NCBI GenBank assembly: GCA_050015675.1
Contig: JBEKAY010000007.1
Location: 1 to 64,000 of the forward strand
Direction: 5' to 3'
Origin: Fen-1298 sp050015675
GTDB lineage: Bacteria; Bacteroidota; Ignavibacteria; UBA10030
DNA length: 64,000 nucleotides
A program made the translations under genes and the position numbers. Shown here one piece after another: positions 1-8,068 of this stretch. Below the pieces are notes generated by a model. The model was given only the letters and a program-made list of their open reading frames with translations. It searched no databases and was not told the DNA's origin. Within the stretch, counting starts at the first letter, position 1, and every line of letters starts with the position of its first letter.

Positions 1-777
1 GATGATCGGCGCGAGCTTTACTGGCTCCATTGATTCAACAATCTGCAAACGATTCTTGAATTGCATTTCTTGAAGCGTCTGAGCGGCTGTAAAGTTGTCG
101 AGTGACTCAATGAGAGCGATGCGTTCGTCGGTGCCGAGGTCTTCCAGAATATCTGCAAGATCTGCCGGATGAATCTCTGACAACTTCGATGCATCCGTCT
201 TTAATTGTACTGAAGCATAGACAGAAGACGTGGCAGTCGGTTGAACATATTTCCATGAGACAAACTCATCTTTGATGTCGCGATCTGTTACCCAGCGGAA
301 TGCACTGTTCACCGGGCGTAAAATTCCAATCCTGCGCAAAATTCCTTTGAAGCCAATGTCGATATGGACCACCCAAAGATTGGTACTTTCTTTCGCTTTG
401 TCCTCGATCAACAATTGGAGATCGTTCACACGGACGATTTTATACCCTTCGGTCGAAATGATTTGTTTGTCCAAGAATGTTTTACAGATGAGAATTTCAT
501 TTTCTGCTGCCTTTGCTTGCTGATCACCACCGTTTGTAGGATACTCCACTGCAATGTGTTCTTTAAACACTATTCGTTTGACATTACTCCATGGAATATA
601 GATTGGCGGTTTACCACGATTCGTTCGCACCATCAGTCCCGTGACACGCGGATAAACTTGCATAGTCGTTGCAGCAAGATCCACTAACTTGCCGATTCGT
701 CTATTATCGCTAATCCGCAGTACCGGCAAATTGACAAACTCGCTGAGATAGGAAAATTTTACGACCTCAAGAGCCAT
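1..777 (-). CDS. MgtE N-domain / PRC-barrel protein, 3' part outside window
   Basis: An open frame of 259 codons runs from an ATG at 775-777 leftwards off the window edge with no stop. The N-terminal ~190 residues look like two PRC-barrel-like beta segments (motifs KLVDLAATTMQVYPRVTGLM and IDIGFKGILRRIGI). They are followed by the helical MgtE intracellular N domain (SEIHPADLADILEDLGTDER, then MEPVKLAPII). This domain gates Mg2+ flux in MgtE transporters, and stand-alone versions with PRC barrels exist in many FCB genomes. Whether a membrane domain or CBS pair follows cannot be seen. Its start is 176 bp from the divergently oriented TauE-like gene. Domain call is fairly sure; a transport role is inference. 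Confidence 0.75.
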   Translation of the reverse strand, partial: MALEVVKFSYLSEFVNLPVLRISDNRRIGKLVDLAATTMQVYPRVTGLMVRTNRGKPPIYIPWSNVKRIVFKEHIAVEYPTNGGDQQAKAAENEILICKTFLDKQIISTEGYKIVRVNDLQLLIEDKAKESTNLWVVHIDIGFKGILRRIGILRPVNSAFRWVTDRDIKDEFVSWKYVQPTATSSVYASVQLKTDASKLSEIHPADLADILEDLGTDERIALIESLDNFTAAQTLQEMQFKNRLQIVESMEPVKLAPII

Positions 778-953
778 GAATATTTTTCCGTACTATATTA
801 ATTTCTCTTGTGTAGTTTTTGAACTAAAAGCTTTTGCATCTTAGATTAAAATAAGAATTCTTTTTTAGAAATGAACTCTATAACGCGAAAATATTCCTTT
901 TTCTTCAATTCATGGATTGATTACGGAACACTGATAACTGAGCGCTTATTCAT

Positions 954-1832
954 TTGAAACTTATCCTTCTTTTTCGTACCATCGAAGTGTCAAACACACA
1001 CGCACTGCACGGAATTCACTTGTCGATACTCTCTTTTATTTTTCTTCTCACCGGAGGATTCGTTGCAGGCACTTTCGGTGCACTGCTCGGACTTGGCGGC
1101 GGCGTGCTGCTTATTCCATTTCTTGTGATGGTGCTCAATGTCCCAATGCATCAAGCGATTGCGACCAGTATTATTGCTGTTATTGCAACATCGAGTGTAG
1201 GTGCGGCAATGAATCTTGAGCGCCGCACGGTTCATATGCGATTCGGAATGCTTCTGGAAATTGCGACAGTGAGTGGTGCTATTCTTGGCGGTATTACCGC
1301 TAACTATTTAAGCGCAACTGTTCTCGCAAAGCTATTTTCAATGTTGATATTTCTCGTCTCCATAATAATGATTTGGCAGATACGACATCACAAAGGTCAA
1401 GAGAATCTTCATACTGATGGTGTTCTTCCCGGTAATTTTACCGACAATGCCAGTGGAACGACTGTACACTATACAGTGAAGAAAGTGCCTGCTGCGATGA
1501 TGATTTCGCTTGTTGCCGGCAATGTTTCGGGTTTGCTAGGCGTTGGCGGAGGAATTTTTAAAGTACCTGCGATGCATATTCTTTCCGGCATCCCAATGAA
1601 GGTAGCGACCGCTACAAGTAATTTCATGATTGGCGTGACAGCGGCAGCAAGTGCATTTATTTATTTTGCGCATGGACATTTAAATCCCTTTGTTGCTTCT
1701 ACAGCTGCACTTGGAGTTCTTGCCGGTTCAATGACAGGTGTTCGCATCAGTCGTAAAATTCACAGTAATTTACTGACTTGGATGTTTGCGGTAGTCTTGT
1801 TGGCGATTTCTATTCAATTGTATTTGAGATAA
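954..1832 (+). CDS. TauE/SafE family membrane permease
   Basis: Multi-pass membrane protein of up to 292 residues. It has the two glycine-rich repeats typical of TauE/SafE: GTFGALLGLGGG near residue 40 and GNVSGLLGVGGG near residue 190. Each is followed by a proline-containing helix and an AxATS motif (HQAIATS, KVATATS). The family exports or imports small organic or inorganic anions such as sulfite, sulfoacetate or taurine; the substrate here is unknown. The start is uncertain: there is no in-frame ATG, and candidates are TTG 954, GTG 987 and TTG 1020. The last would begin right at the first membrane helix. It is followed after 4 nt by a DUF1634 gene, a common pairing for this family. Confidence 0.85.
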   Translation: MKLILLFRTIEVSNTHALHGIHLSILSFIFLLTGGFVAGTFGALLGLGGGVLLIPFLVMVLNVPMHQAIATSIIAVIATSSVGAAMNLERRTVHMRFGMLLEIATVSGAILGGITANYLSATVLAKLFSMLIFLVSIIMIWQIRHHKGQENLHTDGVLPGNFTDNASGTTVHYTVKKVPAAMMISLVAGNVSGLLGVGGGIFKVPAMHILSGIPMKVATATSNFMIGVTAAASAFIYFAHGHLNPFVASTAALGVLAGSMTGVRISRKIHSNLLTWMFAVVLLAISIQLYLR

Positions 1833-1836
1833 ATAT

Positions 1837-2223
1837 ATGCCAGACATCAAGTTCATATCAAACGATACACATCACGCTGCCGAACGCTGGACAAGCCGGA
1901 TTCTCCGGCTCGGTGTATGGATTAGCGCAAGTCTGATGATTTTTGGATTGCTCATTGCAACAATTTCGCCATCGTCAATCGTGACGCTTTCCACAAATCC
2001 ATCACTCAGCAACTTGGTGATGCGAATGCTCTCCGGTTCGTTCGATCCTGTAACGCTGATGCTTGCCGGACTTGTCTTCCTGATGTTCACGCCAATACTT
2101 CGCGTCATCACTGCGATTTTCGGCTTTGCTATGGAACGAGATTGGCGCTTTGTTATTGTTTCTTCCATCGTCTTACTATTGTTGGCGGGAGAAATTATGT
2201 ATTCGATTATTTTGAAAGGCTAA
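1837..2223 (+). CDS. DUF1634 family membrane protein
   Basis: Small membrane protein of 128 residues with three predicted hydrophobic helices (about residues 26-46, 72-95 and 105-125) and a short polar loop with an SNLVMRMLSG motif. The layout matches DUF1634, a family usually encoded beside TauE/SafE permeases. It starts 4 nt after the permease stop, so the two are almost certainly co-transcribed. A role as a partner or modulator of the permease is inference from this pairing; no catalytic motif is visible. Confidence 0.8.
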   Translation: MPDIKFISNDTHHAAERWTSRILRLGVWISASLMIFGLLIATISPSSIVTLSTNPSLSNLVMRMLSGSFDPVTLMLAGLVFLMFTPILRVITAIFGFAMERDWRFVIVSSIVLLLLAGEIMYSIILKG

Positions 2224-2228
2224 AATCA

Positions 2229-3038
2229 ATGTCGTTTACGGAGCGGCTCCGCCAAGTTCAAATTAGACAAAATTCCCTTTTATGCATCGGTCTTGATGTA
2301 GATATGGAAATAATTCCAGCACATCTGCAAGCTATGGAAAATCCCGCACTAGAATTTAATCGTCAGATTGTTGAAGCGACCCATGATCTCGTTTGCGCAT
2401 ATAAGCCGAATCTTGCCTTCTATGAGGCGATGGGCGAAAGTGGAATTTCTACATTACGAGAGACACTAAAGCTTATCCCGAAATCCGTTCTTACTCTCGG
2501 TGACGGAAAGCGTGGTGACATTGGGAACACGGCAGAGCGATATGCTAAGTCGCTTTTTGATGATTTCGGCTTCGATGCCATAACGGTGAATCCCTATATG
2601 GGATTCGATTCTGTTGAACCATTCTTGAAAAATCCAGATAAGGGAGTATTCATACTTGCTCTTACATCAAATCCAGGGTCAAAGGATTTCCAACGACTAA
2701 AGGTTGGAAAAAAACCGTTGTACGAAAAAGTAGTACATGCCGCCAAAAAATGGAACACCTTTCAGAACATCAGTCTCGTTGTTGGTGCTACGCATCCTAA
2801 AGAATTGCAGCGTATCCGAAAAATTGTTCCGGATATGCCGATTCTCATTCCCGGCATCGGCAAGCAGGGCGGCGATTTGAAGTCAGCAATTCGTTATGGC
2901 TGCAACAAACACGGACAACTTGCTATCATCAATGCAAGCCGCAGTGTTATCTATGCATCATCTGGAAAAGATTTTGCGGAAGCGGCAAGAGCAGAAGCAA
3001 AGAAGATGTTGGAAGAAATGAGAATGTATATTGGATAA
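2229..3038 (+). CDS. pyrF: Orotidine 5'-phosphate decarboxylase, type 2
   Basis: Catalyses the last step of UMP synthesis, decarboxylating OMP. The 269-residue protein has the OMP decarboxylase signature DGKRGDIGNTAERYA with the catalytic Lys-Asp array, an early CIGLDVD strand, ITVNPYMG, and a phosphate-binding end (IPGIGKQGGD and IINASRSVIYAS). Length and motif spacing fit the PyrF type 2 subgroup. The chosen ATG lies 5 nt after the DUF1634 stop. An upstream in-frame start exists but would overlap the preceding gene and add residues not seen in the family. It may be transcribed with the TauE-DUF1634 pair, though the functions are unrelated. Confidence 0.93.
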   Translation: MSFTERLRQVQIRQNSLLCIGLDVDMEIIPAHLQAMENPALEFNRQIVEATHDLVCAYKPNLAFYEAMGESGISTLRETLKLIPKSVLTLGDGKRGDIGNTAERYAKSLFDDFGFDAITVNPYMGFDSVEPFLKNPDKGVFILALTSNPGSKDFQRLKVGKKPLYEKVVHAAKKWNTFQNISLVVGATHPKELQRIRKIVPDMPILIPGIGKQGGDLKSAIRYGCNKHGQLAIINASRSVIYASSGKDFAEAARAEAKKMLEEMRMYIG

Positions 3039-3099
3039 TTAACTAATTGAGCCGTTGAGTATTTGGCTGGTTGAGTAATGCAAATCAAGGGGGTGTATT

Positions 3100-4602
3100 A
3101 TTAACCGTCGCACACATAACATTCACGAGCGGTTCCTCCGGCACATCTGGAGCAAGCAGTATCTTACTGCCGCTTTGCAGACTGCCGATGGCAAAACTCT
3201 AAAAGTTTTCGATGTCGGTCAATTGAATTCCGATGGCGGACCGGATTTCTGCAATGCAAAAATAAAAATCGATGGGGTTACTTACTCGGGTGACGTTGAG
3301 ATTCACCGCACAGTGTTTGAGTGGATGCAACATCAACATCAAGAAGACCCGCGCTACAATAAAGTCATCCTCCACGTTGTCCTGGAAACAACTAGCAACG
3401 CTCCCCCAACACTTGTCAACAGCGGCAGGCAGATACCGATTCTTGTGCTCGGTCAGTTTCTTTCAGATTCCATCCAAACCATCTGGCAAAAGGCTATTCT
3501 CGACGAGCGTGCAAAGAAATCGGAGACAATTCAATGCTTCACCAAGAACAGCATTTTGACTTCAGAAGCGCTTGATCATTGGCTTGCAAAGTTAGCTGTT
3601 GAGAGGATTGAATTAAAACTTCGTCGGTTTGACGAACGATTGAAACAACTTGCACACGAACGCCGCATGACATTGCGCGAATGGCAGCGCCCGTATGGTG
3701 AGCTGCCATTGGAGGGCGAACACAACGAAATTCCGCCGCCGCTCCCAGAGTTGACACAAAAAGATTTTTCCAATAAAGAATTATGGGAACAAGTTCTTTA
3801 CGAAGGCGTGATGGAAGGACTCGGTTACAGCAAGAATCGGGAGCCATTTTTGCGATTAGCTGAAAATATGACATTAAAAATAATTGTGAATTTCGGAATG
3901 CCTGTATCGGATTCCACGATAGAATCGTTGATGTTCGGCGCGGCCAAATTATTGCCGAAAAGCAAAAGTATTAAGGAGAAAGAGGCGCGGCAATATGTAC
4001 ATGAATTGCGTAAGAAGTGGAAAGAACTACGTTCGCAATATCATGGTGAAATTCTTAATGCTGCCGATTGGCAATTCTTTCCAACACGCCCTTCAAACTT
4101 TCCGACAATCCGGATTGCCGCCGCAAGTTCACTTATCAAAGAGTTTTTAGCTAATGATTTCTTCCGCTGTACCATCCAAACGCTGAAAGGCAATATTTCC
4201 GCTGCAGAAAAGGAACAAAAACTGGTTCAACTTTTCAGCATCGAAACAAACGACTTCTGGAAACATCATTACAACTTTGATAAGGCGGCTTCAAATAGTA
4301 TTACGGTACTCGGTGCTTCGCGTATCCGAGAAATCGTCATTAATGCTGTTTTGCCAATTGCGCTGTTGTATGCGCGCATCTTTAAAGATAAAGCCGTCCG
4401 CGAAGGCGCGCTCGATGTGTACCAATATCTTCCTGCATCCGAGAGCAATTCCATCACTCGATTAATGGAAAAACAATTACTGAAAGGAAGATTGTCGTTG
4501 AAAAATGTAAGTCGCCAGCAAGCTGTAATTCAACTCTATAAGTTCTACTGTGCAGAGAGGCGGTGTTCCGATTGTGAACTCGGCGCAGTTTTGGCTCATT
4601 AG
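3100..4602 (+). CDS. DUF2851 family protein, probable non-canonical start
   Basis: About 500 residues, uncharacterised family found mainly in Bacteroidota and relatives. Visible family features are LRHIWSKQYL, TADGKTLKVFDVGQLNSDGG, PDFCNAKIKIDG, GDVEIHRT and a C-terminal cysteine cluster (YCAERRCSDC). The homologous N-terminus (FLRHIWSKQYL) lies upstream of the first ordinary start, TTG 3175. The frame is open back to a TAA at 3076 and contains no ATG, GTG or TTG. A strong Shine-Dalgarno run (AAGGGGG, 3087-3093) sits 6 nt before an ATT at 3100, so an ATT start is proposed. An ATT at 3097 is also possible. Function unknown. Confidence 0.8.
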   Translation: MNRRTHNIHERFLRHIWSKQYLTAALQTADGKTLKVFDVGQLNSDGGPDFCNAKIKIDGVTYSGDVEIHRTVFEWMQHQHQEDPRYNKVILHVVLETTSNAPPTLVNSGRQIPILVLGQFLSDSIQTIWQKAILDERAKKSETIQCFTKNSILTSEALDHWLAKLAVERIELKLRRFDERLKQLAHERRMTLREWQRPYGELPLEGEHNEIPPPLPELTQKDFSNKELWEQVLYEGVMEGLGYSKNREPFLRLAENMTLKIIVNFGMPVSDSTIESLMFGAAKLLPKSKSIKEKEARQYVHELRKKWKELRSQYHGEILNAADWQFFPTRPSNFPTIRIAAASSLIKEFLANDFFRCTIQTLKGNISAAEKEQKLVQLFSIETNDFWKHHYNFDKAASNSITVLGASRIREIVINAVLPIALLYARIFKDKAVREGALDVYQYLPASESNSITRLMEKQLLKGRLSLKNVSRQQAVIQLYKFYCAERRCSDCELGAVLAH

Positions 4603-4657
4603 ATTTCCATTTCCTTTCCGTTTTCATACTATTTTGTTTTTATATCGGTACAAACAA

Positions 4658-4686
4658 AGCCCGCATTTAAAACTCGAATGCGGGCT
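4658..4686. terminator. Bidirectional hairpin terminator
   Basis: A perfect 10-bp stem (AGCCCGCATT / AATGCGGGCT) with a 9-nt loop lies between the convergent DUF2851 and glnN genes. On the minus strand it is followed by a T-rich run, so it can serve both genes. Confidence 0.75.
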
Positions 4687-4720
4687 GCTTGATTCGCAAC
4701 GTTAAAAAATAAATTGAATA

Positions 4721-6829
4721 TTAGATATTGAAAAGCAAATCCGCGTACGTCGGTATCCGCCAGATATCTGCATCCACCATCGTTTCCAATATGTCACCAT
4801 CAACTCGTAATTTTCCCATCGCAACAAAGACAACATCCCGATAATATTGAGCTTGCTTCAGGGCATTATCTCCATGCGTAAGTTTGTCAAGCGCAGATTC
4901 AAGTGCTTCGATATTTTTACCAAAGGAATCAATTGTCTTTGTTAACTCTAATAATAATTTTTCTGCAGATTTCGATTTTGCAGAAACGTTTTTCAACGAA
5001 GCAATAGTTGAAGCAACCCGGCCCGCAAATGTAAGAGATGCTGGCAAAATTTGGCGTTTTGCTATTTCCAACATTGTTAATGCTTCAATATTTACAGTTT
5101 TAGTATAATTTTCAAGATAGATTTCATAGCGCGAATGCAATTCTTCTTTGCTCAAGACAGAATGTTTTTCATACATGTTCACCGACTTTTCGCTGATTAA
5201 TGACGGTATAGCAGCAACGGTGGATTTGATATTAGGCAAGCCGCGTTTTTCCGCATCCTTCACCCATTCGTCGGTGTAATTGTTGCCATTGAAAATGATA
5301 CGCTTGTGTTTTTTTACAATCTCAGTTACAATGGTTTGAACTTCTGTATCGACATTTTTTGCTTTCTCTAGCCGAGTTGCAATGCGAGATAAAATTTCAG
5401 CAACAATTGTATTCAATGCAGTATTCGGCTCTGCAATTGAGGCAGAGGATCCTACCATACGAAATTCAAATTTATTTCCTGTGAAGGCAAATGGTGATGT
5501 TCGATTTCGATCCGTGGAATCTTTTGGTAACGCCGGCAGCGTGATGACACCAAGTTTCAATTCGCCGCCAACTTTGGAAGATTTTGCACCGCCATTTTCA
5601 ATTTGTTCTAAAATATCAGTCAACTGCTCGCCAAGGAAGATGGAGATAATAGCTGGAGGCGCCTCGTTTGCGCCAAGCCGATGATCGTTGCCCGGATTTG
5701 CGGTAGAGACACGCAATAGATCAGCATATTCATCCACGGCTTGAATAACTGCGGTAAGAAACAAAAGAAATTGTTCATTATCGTGAGGTGTTTTCCCGGG
5801 ATCAAGTAAGTTCTGTCCATCGTTGGCAGCCATTGACCAGTTGTTGTGTTTACCCGAACCGTTAATACCTGCAAACGGTTTTTCATGAAGCAAGCAAACC
5901 AATCCCTGGCGATTTGCAACCTTCTTCAAAGTTTCCATCACAAGTTGGTTGTGATCGGTCGCAATGTTTGTCGTACTGTAAATAGGGGCAAGTTCATGCT
6001 GAGCCGGTGCGACTTCGTTGTGCTTTGTCTTTGCTAACACGCCAAGCTTCCAAAGCTCCTGATCCACTTCTGCCATGAATACTGCAATCCGTTCTTTCAA
6101 GTTGCCGAAGTAATGATCTTCCAACTCTTGACCCTTTGCCGGTTTTGCACCGAACAGTGTGCGTCCCGTAAGTATGAGATCTTTCCTTTTTTCATATAAT
6201 TTTTTGTCGATAACAAAATATTCCTGTTCAGGTCCAACCATTGCAACAACCCGAGTCGCGGTAGTATTGCCCAACAATCGAAGAACACGAATGGCCTGTT
6301 TTGAAAGGGCTTGCATCGATCTAAGAAGCGGCGTTTTTTTATCGAGTGCTTCACCGGTGTAGGAACAAAATGCTGTGGGAATGCACAACGTGTTGTCTTT
6401 GAAGAATGCCGGAGACGTGCAGTCCCATGCCGTATAGCCGCGTGCTTCAAATGTTGCACGCAACCCGCCCGATGGAAACGAGGAAGCATCCGGCTCGCCT
6501 TTAATCAATTCCTTACCGGAAAACTCCATAATGATACGTCCATCACTGGTTGGCGAAATAAAGGAATCATGCTTCTCAGCTGTAATCCCCGTCATTGGCT
6601 GAAACCAATGCGTAAAGTGTGTTGCGCCTTTTTCAATCGCCCAATCTTTCATTGCATTAGCTACAATATCAGCAACCTCTGGTGCAAGCGGTAACCCTTC
6701 GTCAATTGTTTTTCTCAGTAACTTGTAAATGTTTTTAGGCAACCTTGCCCGCATAACGACATCGCTAAAGACGTTGCATGCAAAAGTATTCTCCAACGAT
6801 TCTTTAAGCATCAATGATTCTGTTTCCAT
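4721..6829 (-). CDS. glnN: Glutamine synthetase type III
   Basis: ATP-dependent ammonium assimilation into glutamine. At 702 residues it has the length of the GSIII class rather than the ~470 residues of GSI. GSIII marks are present: FSDVVMRARLP near the N-terminus, ATHFTHWFQPMTG, the substrate loop GPEQEYFVID, KHNEVAPAQHELAP, NGSGKHNNWSM, and NDHRLGANEAPP near residue 385. GSIII is the main or accessory glutamine synthetase of many Bacteroidota and relatives. The gene stands alone, convergent with DUF2851, with a hairpin terminator after it. Confidence 0.95.
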   Translation of the reverse strand: METESLMLKESLENTFACNVFSDVVMRARLPKNIYKLLRKTIDEGLPLAPEVADIVANAMKDWAIEKGATHFTHWFQPMTGITAEKHDSFISPTSDGRIIMEFSGKELIKGEPDASSFPSGGLRATFEARGYTAWDCTSPAFFKDNTLCIPTAFCSYTGEALDKKTPLLRSMQALSKQAIRVLRLLGNTTATRVVAMVGPEQEYFVIDKKLYEKRKDLILTGRTLFGAKPAKGQELEDHYFGNLKERIAVFMAEVDQELWKLGVLAKTKHNEVAPAQHELAPIYSTTNIATDHNQLVMETLKKVANRQGLVCLLHEKPFAGINGSGKHNNWSMAANDGQNLLDPGKTPHDNEQFLLFLTAVIQAVDEYADLLRVSTANPGNDHRLGANEAPPAIISIFLGEQLTDILEQIENGGAKSSKVGGELKLGVITLPALPKDSTDRNRTSPFAFTGNKFEFRMVGSSASIAEPNTALNTIVAEILSRIATRLEKAKNVDTEVQTIVTEIVKKHKRIIFNGNNYTDEWVKDAEKRGLPNIKSTVAAIPSLISEKSVNMYEKHSVLSKEELHSRYEIYLENYTKTVNIEALTMLEIAKRQILPASLTFAGRVASTIASLKNVSAKSKSAEKLLLELTKTIDSFGKNIEALESALDKLTHGDNALKQAQYYRDVVFVAMGKLRVDGDILETMVDADIWRIPTYADLLFNI

Positions 6830-7509
6830 TCTTACTTTATCTCCTTGAGAGTTGTGAGTGTATCATAAAAATATATGTATTGCTTATTCATACTAAATTT
6901 ATTGGGGACTGATAATGAAAGCTGTCGTTACTCAAATTTTTTTCAATCATGTTATAGGTTTTATTGATTCCCTTGTTATGCGCCTTGAATCACATTTTAG
7001 CGCTTACAAAAGATTTAAAATAATCGCCTAAATTACCTTACGGAGTTTGACCCAGAGGATTTATTGGGGCTTCTTACGGCAACCTAACCATTCGCAGAAT
7101 TTAGATAGCCACTGAAATTATATCATCCCGAAGCAAAAATTTTTCTTTCAATTACGCGGCGACTCCCCTCAATTTCCCCTGTTCAAATATAATGAATTTT
7201 TTTATTAAACCGAAGAAGAAGAAGACATTAGTCCAAGAATCCACTAATAACCGCAATCTGTTTATTCTAATATATAACTGGCTGTAAGATAGATTCTTAT
7301 AGCCATTGCTCTGAAATAACAAATAGAAGCCTCTGAATAACTCTGTTAATTTGTCCTTCCATTTGTACCGCCTAGATTTATCCACCACGCTTTCGTGTTT
7401 TGCGCATCTGCCCGACAGGCTGTTTTCTGGCGGAATCTTTAGACGGACGTCCTGACACCACCTCCATGTGCCATCGAGATTTTCGTCTTGACAGATATCG
7501 TTTTTTCAT
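6830..7509. other. Intergenic stretch upstream of glnN, one doubtful 38-residue ORF
   Basis: About 680 bp, AT-rich, without a recognisable gene. A short frame at 6915-7031 (+) begins MKAVVTQIFFNHVIGF and could encode 38 residues, but it has no convincing ribosome site and no recognised family. A 78-residue frame at 7152-7388 (-) has low-complexity composition and no recognisable features. Part of the tail (after about 7380) may belong to the malQ relic that follows, but I could not align it by eye. Confidence 0.4.
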
Positions 7510-7794
7510 ATGAGCCGGACGACAATTTTCTTCCTCAAGTCTAAGAGAAGAATTTTATTGTTTATGCAGATCACCCAATAACAATACAACACTTGGTTGG
7601 TTTGATAAAGCTACGGAACACGAACACGATTTTGTGAGACGAGATTACAGGACAGATGGCCGGGAAATGAATTGGGACTTGATAAAGCTTGCTCTACATT
7701 CATACCGTTTCAGGATGTTATCGGACTACGAAGAGAAGGAAGGATGAATTTCCCTGGCACAGTGAACAACAATTGGGAATGGCGTTTTACATGA
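7510..7794 (+). pseudogene. malQ: Relic of malQ (4-alpha-glucanotransferase), C-terminal part
   Basis: Three reading frames together give the C-terminal third of a 4-alpha-glucanotransferase. One piece reads FSYEPDDNFLPQ. The next reads NTTLGWFDKATEHEHDFV then GREMNWDLIKLALHS. After a frame change comes FIPFQDVIGLRREGRMNFPG and NNNWEWRFT, then a stop at 7792-7794. These match the known MalQ end (THDNDTTLGWF, INWDLIRLA, PLQDVLGLGSEARMN-PG). At least two frameshifts are needed, and no N-terminal two-thirds is present upstream. It is a truncated, dead gene and part of a run of relics between 7 and 12.4 kb. Confidence 0.8.
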
Positions 7795-7848
7795 GTAAGA
7801 AATGTACTAATCCTTAAGCGGAGGTAATTGTACGTGTTGTTGATAGTA

Positions 7849-8068
7849 TCAGTTATTTAAAACTCTAGAGGACTCTCTGATAATAAATTCCGTCTCTTGA
7901 ACAACTCGCCCAGTAGGCATTAGAGTGTTAGATTCAATATTTCAAATTAGTATTTCTGCCGCATGTTTTCCGATCTCTTGTTAAGGTGCTTTTATCGTTG
8001 CTAAGGGAATTGGATAAATTTTTGCATAATATATATCATCATTAGCAATTCCCAAAGTTGCCCGAGTG
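7849..8068 (-). pseudogene. Relic of a LacI-family regulator, C-terminal end
   Basis: Read on the minus strand, about 72 codons give the end of a LacI/GalR regulator: ANDDIYYAKIYPIPLATIKAP, then EIGKHAAEILI, then NIESNTLMPTGRVVQETEF and IIRESSRVLNN. Two in-frame stops interrupt it (one at the position of a Gln, one at an Arg). The piece is closely similar to the C-terminus of the intact LacI regulator at 49168-50199 (IYYAKIYPVPL, EIGRRAAEILIRNIES, VVLETEFIIRDSTRVLNT). It lies directly downstream of the 914-residue lipoprotein gene. It is probably a paralogue lost when that gene arrived or rearranged. Confidence 0.8.

Noticed and set aside
7152..7388. 78-codon minus-strand gene
   Set aside because: Low-complexity composition, no ribosome site, and it lies in decayed DNA.
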